A stretch of 64,000 nucleotides of DNA from contig BDSL01000014.1 in NCBI GenBank assembly GCA_003116995.1, positions 930,001-994,000 on the forward strand, given 5' to 3'. The translations under genes were made by a program, and so were the position numbers. Below, piece after piece: positions 1 through 9,611 of this stretch. The notes under the pieces are model-generated. The model had not been told where the DNA came from, did no database searches, and was given only the letters and a program-made list of their open reading frames with translations. This stretch comes from Yamagishiella unicocca (lineage: Eukaryota > Chlorophyta > Chlorophyceae > Chlamydomonadales > Volvocaceae). Positions within the stretch are counted from its first letter, which is position 1. Each line of letters starts with the position of its first letter.

Positions 1-275
1 AGGAGGGGGAAAACCCAGGGGGGGAGGGGGGGGGAAGGAGAGGAGAGCAGGGCACACACTGCTTAGGGGCCCTGGTAGGGAGGGGCCCGCCCGCGGGTGT
101 AGCTGTGGGTTGCAGCACGTATCGTCCCCCTGGCTGTTGCGATGTTGGGCTATTTTGGGGGGCGTGGGCAGTCGCTCTCTCCGCGCCGTACCCCTTCAGG
201 ACAACTGGATGAAACCCCCGCCCATCCCCTCCCCCCCAACCCTCTCCCTGCTGCCCCACCACCACCCCCCCACAG

Positions 276-2240
276 CTTCCTGCGCCACTTCGCTGACTTG
301 GATGACGCCACCAAGTACGCGGGGATCAACTTCTTCCTGCAGGTGGGTCGGCGCCGGGCGGGGGGCTCCAGGGGGGTTGGCGTGAAAACCAGGGGGCTCC
401 AAGTGGGGGGGCGGAGGAGGAGGGGGCGTCAGGGTGCCGGTGAGAACCGGCAGACAAGACCTAGTCCCGACCCCCACGTGCCCTACCCGCCCCCCACCTT
501 ACCCGCACCCCCGCCCCTCCGCAGTACAACCAACCGCCCACCAACGACACCTTCAACCGCGCCACTCGCTTCCCCAACTTCCACCTGCACACGGGCGCGC
601 CGTGGAAGAGCCTGGAGGTGGTGGGCGACCAGGTGCGCGGGCGGTTGGTGGTTGCCGGTTGAGTTTTACCTACCCCTAAAACCCTATCTCCTCCACATAT
701 CCCACCGCCGGTTCCCCGGCTCACCACCACCACCACCACCACCACCACCATGACCCCCGCGCCGATAGCCGTCGATAGCCCCCCACCCCACCCCACCCCA
801 CCCCACCCCTCGTTTTTCCTCGCATCCACGGGTCTTCCTCAAAACCCCTCGTTCGTCGTTCCCCCTCGCGGCTCTCGCCCGCAGGTCCGCATCACCACAC
901 CCCAGGGCTCCGACCTGTTCGACTTCCTCATCGTGTCCACCGGCCTGCTCACCGACACCCGCCTGCGCCCCGAGCTGCGGGGGGTGGCGGAGCACATCGC
1001 GCTGTGGGCCGACCGCTACCGCCCCGCCGACCCGGCGCAGCGCAACCCGCTCATCGACGTGCACCCCTACCTGGGGCCCGCGTTCGAGTACCAGCCCAAG
1101 GTACTGTACGCGCTGCGACACGGGCTGGGCGGGGCTGGGCGGGGGATGTAGGGGGGTTCAAGCGGCGGTGGCGGTGGCGGCGGCTCCTGGATGGGCTATG
1201 GCTGTGTGCCGTGTATGACTACCAGCACGAGGGCGGACCTCCAACCTCCGCCCGTGTTGTGCTCGCTGCGCCGCACCTCACCCCGTGTGTATTTAACCCC
1301 TCGGGCCCCCCAGGTCCCGGGCACCGCGAAGTACCTGTCGGGCATCTTCGCCTACAACTACTCGGCGCTCGTCAGCTTGGGTCTCAGCGCCTCAGGTAGA
1401 GTCGTCGTTAAAACAAACACTGTGGTTCTGTGCCTGAACTGGCCGGCACTGAACGACAGAATCGAGAATGCTTTTATATCGTAACACGGACCGCGCACCT
1501 TGCGCCCGATTGCATAGAGCAAAAGGAGCATTCGGGTTTCCGCGGGGTTTGGGAGTGGGGGGGGGGGCCACAACGTGGAGCCTGCTGCGGATCCCACCAG
1601 CACCAGCACCCCCCCTGCGGGCTGCCTGGTCGCTCCAGCTCACCCCCACCCTGTACCTCCCGCTACGTCCCACCGCCTGCAGCGCTGTCCGGAATGAAGT
1701 TCGCCATCCACAAGCTAATCACGGGTGGGTGGTGGTGGGGGGGGAGGCGGTGGCTGCAGGGTGCTGGGGTCGCTATGTCGTTCCTTCGGAGGGGCACGTC
1801 AGGAACTTGCCTGGAGCCCCTTGGTGGTGGCAACAGCGGTGGCGGATGATGCTACAATTGTAACCAGGCCAGGAGAGAGAGCCGTCGGCCGCATCGCCGC
1901 CTTGGCGGCTGCTGCCCGCCAGTCCACTGCGCGCGACCCACCGACCCACCGCCCTGCGCAAACCCCGCCTCCCCCCCTTACACACACACCCCTGCCAGGC
2001 ATCACCCGCCAGCTGTTCCTGGACGACCAGGACGCCTTCATAGGGGAGTACCTGTCGTACAATGACGAGGAATTCCAGGGCACGTGGCCGCTGCCTGGCG
2101 CCGCCACGACGGCGCCGCCGCTGCCGCCGCCAGCCGCGGCCCAGGCGGCCGCGGAGGCGGCCGTTTGCGGCACGCAGCAGCAGCTGCACTCGGCGGCGGG
2201 TGATGCGCCGGCGACAGGCACTTTGATCAGCGCCCAGTGA
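276..2240 (+). CDS. FAD/NAD(P)-dependent oxidoreductase, C-terminal part (5' end outside window)
   Basis: Six exons join in phase: 276-342, 525-632, 885-1100, 1314-1395, 1683-1724 and 1999-2240 (stop TGA), giving 251 residues. All five introns are GT-AG. The protein reads like the C-terminal half of flavin-containing monooxygenase-like or bacterial 'FAD-dependent oxidoreductase' proteins: a segment FDFLIVSTGLLTD typical of the strand that closes the nucleotide-binding fold, then an ordered stretch with YLSGIFAYNYSALVSLGLSA and a C-terminal DDQDAFIGEYLSYNDEEF. The last ~50 residues are Ala/Pro/Gln-rich tail. The N-terminal GxGxxG motif would be upstream of base 1 and is not visible, so substrate and cofactor preference are inferred from family resemblance only. 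No acceptable upstream exon was found in 1-275, which is G-rich intron-like sequence. Confidence 0.6.
721..751. repeat. (ACC)n microsatellite in an intron
   Basis: About ten copies of ACC in the intron between the second and third visible exons of the oxidoreductase gene. Confidence 0.85.
811..846 (-). repeat. Intronic module A, partial
   Basis: Reverse-strand copy of the core CGAGGAAGACCCGTGGATGC (with one or two differences), 38 bp from the 3' splice site at 885. Its GAAGACCC end points at that exon. It belongs to the dispersed intronic module family described in the findings. Confidence 0.6.
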
Positions 2241-2284
2241 GGCTCTGTCAGCGGTCAGCCGTCACAGGTTTGGAGAGGACGTGT

Positions 2285-2374
2285 ATCGTCGGCGGTGTGT
2301 CGTGTGTCGTGTCAGGGGCGCCTGTCGAGATCGTCGGCGGTGTGTCGTGTGTCGTGTCAGGGTCGCCCGGCGGC
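2285..2374 (+). repeat. 45-bp direct repeat, two copies
   Basis: The string ATCGTCGGCGGTGTGTCGTG starts at 2285 and again at 2330, followed in both by near-identical sequence. It lies just after the oxidoreductase stop codon, so probably in its 3' UTR. Confidence 0.8.
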
Positions 2375-3641
2375 CTGCCGGCGGGTGTGCGAAGCTGCGA
2401 GCCCTGCACAGGATGACGCGACCGAGGATCGATGGCACGACCTGCATGGCAACGTTTTTCGGGCGGGTTGTTGGTGGCGACTCGCGGAGCGGCGAGGTTA
2501 CGGCGAAATGACGGCGCGAGTGGGCGGGAGCGTGAGCGGATTGATACCGCCCTTTGATCTCGAGGATTGGCGCTGTGGTGCGTAGGCGGCGGATCCGTAC
2601 TTGGATCCAGCTGAATAGCCAATGCAAGGCCGTGACCGACGCTATTACTGAAGACCACGGTACCGGTACGTGGGACCTTGTGGGACTGGAATAGGTCGCA
2701 GCCGCACCTCTTAGCGGCCGCGGCTGGCGGGTGTGCGGCCAGGGGCGACCGAGCTTGCAATTATTTAGCGAGCGAGGTAGCTATCTCCATGGCCGGGCGG
2801 TCTGCCACTGTTGACTTGCTTAAAATTAGCTCCCGGGGAAATGTACATCTGCGTCGAAGGAGCTGTATTAATTTTGGCGGATCACCCGGCGGGTACTAAT
2901 TAAATACTGTATCGAAATGATTGTACGAACAGGCCAGGCGGCGGCGGGTGTACCTAGGAACACGCTGGTGCCGCGTGTAGGCTGCGTGGGCTGCCAGCCG
3001 CGGCGCTGCAGTCATAGTATGGACCTGGGATCACATTGCCCCCAAGGGTCACTCCTCGTGTGTACAGTACACTGTGCATTCTTTATCACAGGCTCCGCTG
3101 TGTGGTATGTACTTTGGCATAACCTGATGTGTATGATTGACCGGAACTGACGGGATGCGCACTGCGGGCGCCGTCTGATATGGACAGAGGCAGGGGCTGC
3201 GGCTCTCTCACCTTTCCTTGCTCCGAGCCAGTGCTACTAGCGCTGGCCGCTGTGATTGTCCTCGCGATGTGTGATGCGGTCCTACCAGTGGCCTCTGTAC
3301 TATTACCTGTTTCTTCCCCAGAAGCAATTGATGGCGCCGCAAGCGCCACTTGTAGCACACTGGTCCGGCCGCATGGGCCGTGATCGGAGTTAGCTATTTG
3401 GTATCTTGGTTTCAGGACCTTTGTTGCTGACGGAGCGGCTGATGATGTTGCTCTTGTTGTTGCTACGGTCGGTGCCGACGCCGGGTCCACACATGTTGCC
3501 AGTCCAGGAGTGTTCCCGGATGCTAGCTCATTGCGTCATGCAAGCTGCAGCGACGACCTTAAGGGAGGCCATCACGGCCGGGCAGCACTGCCCCGCCCAC
3601 CTTCCTCGCCTCGTCACCCCCCTGCTGTAAGGCGTGTGTGA

Positions 3642-3670
3642 GGCGTCAGGGTGCCACTGTCCCTGACGCC
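3642..3670. other. Perfect 10-bp inverted repeat (hairpin)
   Basis: GGCGTCAGGG (3642-3651) and CCCTGACGCC (3661-3670) flank a 9-nt loop. One further A-T and one G-T pair extend the stem outward. It is not next to any gene I can define, so its role is unknown. Confidence 0.7.
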
Positions 3671-4020
3671 TTCGTCGTCAACCAGCAGCCGCAACGCCTA
3701 CGCAAGCAGCGTGGGGCCAGGCGAGGTGCATGGCCGGAGTTGGTCATGGTCACCCATGACGTGCCCTTGCCGGCTCCTGCCTTCACCTCAGTTCCTCCGA
3801 CCCACATGGGCTTCCTCACGTACCCCCGCGTTGAACTCATGCCCTCCAGGGCAACTGCCTCCCCTTGTCGTGACACAGTGCGTGATTGACACAGTGCAGT
3901 CACTTAACTGTAGTCGCTGTCCTAAGTGCGTCGACGTGAAGTGTCTAAGCGGATCTGTTATTACTGCCGTACAAGCGGTTGCGATGCGCTGGAGGTAAGG
4001 GACCGTGTGGTCGCTGTGCA

Positions 4021-4110
4021 AGGCAGTCCGCGACTGCCTGGAATCGAACCCACAGTTGTGTAACGAATACAGTGAGCTACTTCTCGTTAAGTCTGGCCCT
4101 TGCGCATCAA
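4021..4110 (-). repeat. tRNA-like relic, possible tRNA-derived SINE head
   Basis: On the minus strand the sequence GGTTCGATTCC (plus 4040-4050) matches the RNA polymerase III B box exactly. TAGCTCACTG upstream of it resembles the A box. The spacing is about 28 nt, shorter than in a real tRNA (~40), and neither the D arm nor a clean anticodon stem can be folded. A functional tRNA gene is therefore unlikely. A decayed tRNA pseudogene or the head of a tRNA-derived SINE fits better. Confidence 0.4.
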
Positions 4111-4833
4111 GGCAGGACCGGGATGCTAGGCTGAACTCCGACTCATTCTCCACCCAGCATCAGACGTTCACTCCGAGCAGTGGCAGTCATGCAGCTAGTT
4201 TAACCACGCCCGAGTGCGTGTACGTCGCGCTTACGCAGCCGCGGACTGCCTTGCTCAGGGACCGTCTGTTGCCTGCATACGAGGATCACCGTTGCCAGGA
4301 CTGTGTCGCGACACCCTAGCGCTGCCCGGCAACCGCGCCATTGCACCCACCGTCACTACCGCGCCTTGCAGCCTTACTTCAGCGGCCCGAGCCGGCACGC
4401 TCCGAGTTCCGCGGTTCAAATGCGAGACCGTCATTGGGACCGCCTGCGGAACCCACACGGGGCCACTCCTCGCCACCTGCTCCTGGCGGAACCCCCCAAC
4501 CCGAGCCGGCGCACTAGCAGCCAGCAGGGGAGTGTCCGCCACGTCAGCACCCCTGCACCTAACGCCAACCTGCCCGCACCCCCGCGCCTGCCCCCCACTC
4601 CCCCGCCCATCATGCCCGACTCTGCACTTGCCCTCCCCACCACCTCGCCCTAAACATACACACGGCCCGCACCCACCCGCAGAGCACGCTGCACGCATGC
4701 GGCAACCCAAGCAGCCTTTCCGCCGCTTCCCCCAAACCCCGCCATCCTTCACCTCAAACACACCCACCACCCCACCGCACCCACCACCCAGCCGCTTGCA
4801 CGAGGCAGCGAGGGAACAGGCGCCTCCGCCGCT

Positions 4834-7800
4834 TCAAGACCACTCGTCCCCCTCCACTAACCCCATCTGCACGCCCTCACCGAATTCCGACTCCAGCGGA
4901 TCCTCCATCTCCAGGCGTTCACCACTGAGCTCTCTGCTCATCCCGAAACCCGCCCCCTCCACCGCCGCCATCTCCCCTGCAGTCCCCTCCCCAGCGGCAC
5001 CTCGCTGCTCCGGCGTCAAGCCCATGCTGGGCAGGCTCCCAACCACTCCCAACCGCTGCTGCGCATCCTCCGGCCCGGGCCCACACTCCAACTCGTTATC
5101 CGTTTCCGTTTCCGCCTCCGTTTCCATTTCCGTCGCCGTCGGGCCGTCTGCGCCCGGGGACTGCTGCCCCTGACCTTGCCCTCCTGGCCCCTGCTGCTGC
5201 TGGGGCTGCGGTGGCTGCTGCTGCCCCTGCGACCGCTTCCCGAGCGATAACCGGAAGCGCCTCGGTGGAGGTGGTGGCTGCCGCCCCTGCCCCTGACCTA
5301 CGGTGCTGACCGTGCCGCCACTTTCGGACGGCGCTGGAGGCTGGGCGGCAGGCGGCACGGACCCGCTGCGGGTCGGTGCGGCGGCGGCGGCGGCTGCCGC
5401 CGCCGCCCTCGCCGCACTGGCGGCCGCGCCAGCGCTGGCCGCTGCGGCCGACCGAGCCGCCGCTGCCTGCGCTTTGCTCGCCCCGCCGCCGCTGGCCCGG
5501 GCGCCGGGCGCTGCTGTCGCCGCCGCCCCCGCGGCTCCGCCCCCGTCGCCCCCGGGGCCGCTGCCGGCGCTCGTGCCGCGGCTGCCCGCCCCGCCGCCGG
5601 TCTTGCCGTACACCGCTCCAGGGATGCAGTTTAGCTCCTTGAGCGCCTGCATGTCCTCATCAGGCAGCCCCGTGCCCGTGACCTCGTTGCCGATGGAGAC
5701 CCAGAAGTCTCGCAGGTTGTTCTTGCGCGCAAAGATCTCCAAGTAACGGCCTGCGGCAGCGCCGCAGGCCGCACGTGCAATACCGCACAGAGTGCGGGGA
5801 TAATAAGGATGATAATGAGAATGATAAGACAAGAATATGATGTCGTGGATATTTTTTATCAGCATTTCTGTCTGAGGGTGGTTGAACGGGTGGTTGATAA
5901 GTAGATGTGTCTGTTTCGCTGTCCACGTCGCGGCCGCGTCCCCATTCGTGTGTATTCGCAAGCAGTCGCGCGCGGCCCCCCCCCACCATCTCGCGCGGCC
6001 CCACTGGGGGGCCGTGCATGCTGCCGCCTCTGTGCTGGCGGGAGGCCTTGGAAAGGGCCTTTCGGCCTTTACGTGCCCACCCCCACCCCACACCGCGGGA
6101 GCCACGGCATCGCCCAGCATTGCAACCAGCTGCTCAATCAACGGCGTCGACCGGAGCTGCGAACCCTAAAACCCGCACCTCCCCACACCCGGCGTGCCAC
6201 TTGTCGCACCCGCACCCCTCACTTGTCGCACCCGCACCCCTGTACCCGAGCAAACATGCATTTCAGCCTCCATGCGTTCCTAGAACCCTTTGGCACCCCT
6301 GCACACCGTTTGGCACCCCTGCACACCGTTTGGCACCCCTGCACACCGTTTGGCACCCCTGCACACCGTTTGGCACCCCCCCACACCGTTTGGCACCAGC
6401 TGCTCCACCAGCTCGTATATCTCCTCCGGCTTCTGGCTCTGGCCACGGCGCTCGCTGAAGATGATGTCAGACCCCACGCCGCAGCTGCCGCCCGCCAGCG
6501 CCGGCGGGTTCCCTCGTTTCGCCACCAGGCACACCTATGAGGCCGGACCGGTGCCCAGGGGGGGCGTCCGGGAACCAAGGAATTTAGTCCCCACCTTGCA
6601 CACCTCGTCCTGCTCTACTCCTCCCTCTTGGTATGTCCCCTGCCTGCCCGCCCGCCTGTGCCCTGCCTGCCCGCTTTCCCCCCGGACTTCCTGCCTGCCC
6701 ACCGCACCTCCTTCGCGTGTTGCAAGTAGTAGCCGTGGCTCTTGGCCAGGCGGCGATTGACTGTCATCTTGACCCACACCACCTCGTCCACCAACCTGAA
6801 CACGACAGCCAGTTGGGAGTTGGCCGCGAGGGCTCGGGACACGTCCGTTGATGGGAGGTCCGCCGAATCAACGGAGGTGGGCGGCGGTGCCGGAGGCGTG
6901 GGGGGGGGTCGTGGTGGTGCGGCTTAAAGGCAGGTATGGAATGCGGCAGTGCGGCTGGGGGTAACCAAGCTTGGGGCCTCAGGGCATGCGCATGCGCTGT
7001 CTAGCTTTGCGGAAGTGACATGTGGCACCTGGGGAGTTGCCGCGCGGTTGGCCAGGGCTGCCGGGGCTGTGCCTGTATGGCTGTGCCTGTATGGCTGTGC
7101 CTGTATGGCTGTGCCTGTATGGCTGTGCCTGTATGGCTGTGCCTGTATGGCTGTGCCTGTATGGCTGTGCCTGTATGGCTGTGCCTGTATGGCTGTGCCT
7201 GTATGGCTGTGCCTGTATGGCTGTGCCTGTATGGCTGTGCCTGTATGGCTGTGCCTGTATGGCTGTGCCTGTATGGCTGTGCCTGTATGGCTGTGCCGCG
7301 AGTTTCCGTATCTGATGACACTGCTGACACCGAGTCGACACGCGGGGCGGAAGAACTGAATAGTGCCCTTGCTGCTGCTGCCGCTGCTGTCGTTGCTTAC
7401 AGCCTCACCTGCTGCGCTACCCCGCAGCAGCAACCCAGCGCCGCTGTATCCGCGCGGCTTCACAAGTCCGTGGCTTCCACAGGACCATGTGCCGCTCAGG
7501 CCAGACCGGTGGCCCCGGGCGCACCGACCCCCACGTCCCCCGCTAGCACATAAGGCCCCTTCCCCTACTCAACCATCCCCTGCTCAAGCAACCACAGCGC
7601 CTCACCAATTCACCCTTGCCGCCCAGCGCAACCCCTCGCCGCTCAGGCGCAGGGCAGGGCGGATCCCTCAGCCCCCCATCCGCCGCCCCGCTGCCCTGCC
7701 CCACACCCCTTCCCGCCCCCCAGCCCTCGCCTCCGCCCTGCTCCGCCCCCGCCGCACCTGTAGCCCCACTTGTCGAACAAGTCCAGCGTCCACTTGTACT

Positions 7801-8470
7801 TTGCGTTGATGACCCACACGAACAAGAAGCCCCCCTCGCGCTGCAACTGTGGCACTGGCAGGCCGGAGATGTGGTCGTCGGACAGCTGGCTGTAGCCCAG
7901 CGCCACGCCGCGCGTGGGGTTGGCAGTAGCCAGCTGCCAGGGCGGGTCCATCATAATGACATCGAACTGGCACTGCTGGTACAGGCTGGGCCAGTCAAAC
8001 GTCGTGACGTTGGCGTGGATCGGAACGCAATGGGGCGGCACCTGCCACTCCGAGGGATCCACATCGTCCACGTTGCCGAATGTGTAGTCCAGGCCCTCGT
8101 CGCCCAGGTGCATAAGGTCGCTGTCCTCGGGGTCATGGTCGTGGCCTGCAGCCTGGCCTTCTAGGGCACCCAGCAGCGTCCCCCCCGTGGCCGCGGCTGC
8201 GGCGCCTTGCGGGCCGGCTGCGGCTGCGGACGCGTCGCGGCCCAAGAGGAGCAGCTCGTCGGCTGCTGGCAGGCCCTCCTCGCCGAGCTCGCGCAGGCGG
8301 CTGGCCACGTCGCGGATGGCGCCGCGGTACTTAGCTACCTCGCCGAGGAGTGCTTCCTGCGGGAGCTGCTGCCAGGCGAGTTCGGCATCGGGCTCTTGCA
8401 ACACGAGCAGGGCTTCCGCGACGCCCACGGGCTGCACGTCGCCAGCCAAGTCGGACATTTCGACATCCAT
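4834..8470 (-). CDS. MTA1: MT-A70 family adenine methyltransferase, MTA1/AMT1 type (DNA 6mA writer)
   Basis: Four exons on the minus strand (8470-7758, 6795-6708, 6534-6387, 5750-4834) sum to 1866 nt, exactly 622 codons, all with GT-AG introns. The protein has 621 residues. DPPW, the SAM/adenine catalytic motif of active MT-A70 enzymes, is at about 175-178, preceded by HANVTTFDW and followed by NPTRGVALGYSQLSD. Further conserved blocks are NRRLAKSHGYYLQHAKE (exon 2), SDIIFSERRGQSQKPEEIYE (exon 3) and YLEIFARKNNLRDFWVSIGN (exon 4). This set is that of the ciliate/green-algal/early-fungal MTA1 (AMT1) clade that deposits N6-methyladenine on DNA at ApT, rather than METTL3, METTL14 or METTL4. After about residue 342 a ~280-residue Ala, Gln and Glu-rich tail follows; it is open but unconserved, and exon 4 could end earlier in another splice form. 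The start is the first in-frame ATG. A further upstream exon cannot be excluded. Clade assignment rests on remembered motifs. Confidence 0.85.
6289..6388. repeat. 20-bp tandem array, five units, spanning a 5' splice site
   Basis: Five units of TTTGGCACCCCTGCACACCG; the last has CC for TG. The array occupies the start of the third MTA1 intron (minus strand) and covers the end of exon 3. Each unit therefore carries the minus-strand string CCAAACG followed by GTGTG, a copy of the exon-3 end plus its 5' splice site. Confidence 0.95.
7067..7297. repeat. 14-bp minisatellite, about 16.5 units
   Basis: Near-perfect tandem copies of CTGTGCCTGTATGG within the first MTA1 intron. The unit has no stop codon in any frame of either strand, so it creates spurious long ORFs (YGCACMAVPVWLCL-type on plus, YRHSHTGTAIQAQP-type on minus). 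There are no spacers, so it is not a CRISPR-like array. Confidence 0.97.
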
Positions 8471-9611
8471 TTGGACGCTACGGGCCTGGCAGGGAAATGT
8501 TGGCCAGAGGTCTACCGTGGGACACAGCCTGCAAAACGTAGTCGGAAGTTTGGCATGGTTGTGGCGTGATTAGGGAGGTCTGTTTATAATAGACATTAAA
8601 CATGAATGTTAGTAACGACTTTGGCGTGTTCCTCTTCACAAATCCGTCGAGGTCATGAAATGCAGCTGTGCTCTGCCCAGCGCGCCAAAATGCGTACCGG
8701 CTGTCCGACATGTGCATCGACCTTACCCGTTTACCAACTTCACAAGTAGTTTCAATTGCACAAGCTTACACGTTCTTTGGTCCCTTTATTGCTTTCTCAT
8801 CTTTCCGAAGAGTATTGAACAGTATGTTTCCGAGTGTCACCTCAAACTGACTAGTCCTCTTGGCGCTGTTAATGGCCTACAAATACCTCGATCAAACGCT
8901 GTCGCTTTATGGCTAGCGCCTAGGTAGGCAGCCCTAGGACCGGCAGGAAGCGCAACGGCTGACCGGACGCTTAAGCCAGACGGCATTTGAGCGAACGCGA
9001 CAACGAGATACTGCATACGTATATTACGGGAGCTTAACAATAAAAAATGGTGATCGCGACGCTCCGCGTTGAAAAAGACCGGGCTGGGCACGAACGCGAC
9101 GAACGGGACCACTTGCTGGATAATACGCGGACGGAAAGCAAAGTAGACCCTGTCGATGATTACAGGTAAGAGACCTATCCTGGAAAGCGGGCTAGTTGAC
9201 GATCGAATGTGGTAACGGCCAATCAAGGGCTGTCGCAACAGCGCGCCACAGTCATTATCAAAGCATACGTATACTAGTACATCGGCATGATGCATCTCAT
9301 GTATACCATGCGTGGTGTTCCTGCCAGCTGACCCCAGGCTACGGCACCCCCCCCCCCCAAAACCTTATGCCATGCGGCTCTTCAGTTTCCCTCCCTCCCC
9401 CACCCTGGGGGGGTGGTGTGAAAACCGGTGACACGAAAAACGACAAGATAGTGGGCGCATGGTCGACGCGATTATCCCCGCCGTTGTTCCCACCCCTCGC
9501 GTGTGGTTGCTCCCCTCGCTGCTTCCCACCACCCTCGCGCCTGCCGCCTTTCTCAACGCCGACCTCCCCCCCTTCCGTTGCCCCACACGCCGCATTGCCG
9601 CGCCACCGCAG
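8471..9611. promoter_or_regulatory. Region between divergent MTA1 and MgtE genes
   Basis: About 1.1 kb separates the MTA1 start codon (8470, minus) from the first recognisable MgtE exon (9612, plus). It must hold the MTA1 promoter and the unresolved 5' exon(s) and promoter of the transporter gene. AT content is higher at 8570-9250. I see no convincing TATA box or other exact motif. Confidence 0.45.

Larger units (their letters stand above)
2241..4020. other. No gene recognised
   Basis: Mixed-composition DNA after the oxidoreductase stop. Only short ORFs without homology or plausible splicing are present. The start probably contains the 3' UTR. It holds one perfect hairpin (3642-3670) and one TACCGGTA site (2661). 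Confidence 0.6.

Noticed and set aside
4021..4110. Functional tRNA gene
   Set aside because: The A-to-B box distance is too short, the T stem has mismatches and no D arm can form.
4214..5173. 319-codon plus-strand ORF
   Set aside because: Antisense to the GC-rich MTA1 tail exon and its 3' flank; composition is Pro/Ser/Arg typical of reverse-frame shadows, with no family resemblance.
6289..7297. CRISPR-like arrays
   Set aside because: Units are directly adjacent with no spacers, and the genome is eukaryotic. They are minisatellites.
6949..7553. Repetitive ORFs over the 14-bp array on both strands
   Set aside because: Every frame is open because the unit has no stop codon. They lie in an MTA1 intron and cannot be joined to conserved sequence.
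4834..8470. METTL3 or METTL4 RNA methyltransferase
   Set aside because: The blocks HANVTTFDW, GYSQLSD, NRRLAKSHGYYLQHAKE and FSERRGQSQKPEEIYE match MTA1-type proteins, and the METTL3 CCCH zinc fingers are absent.
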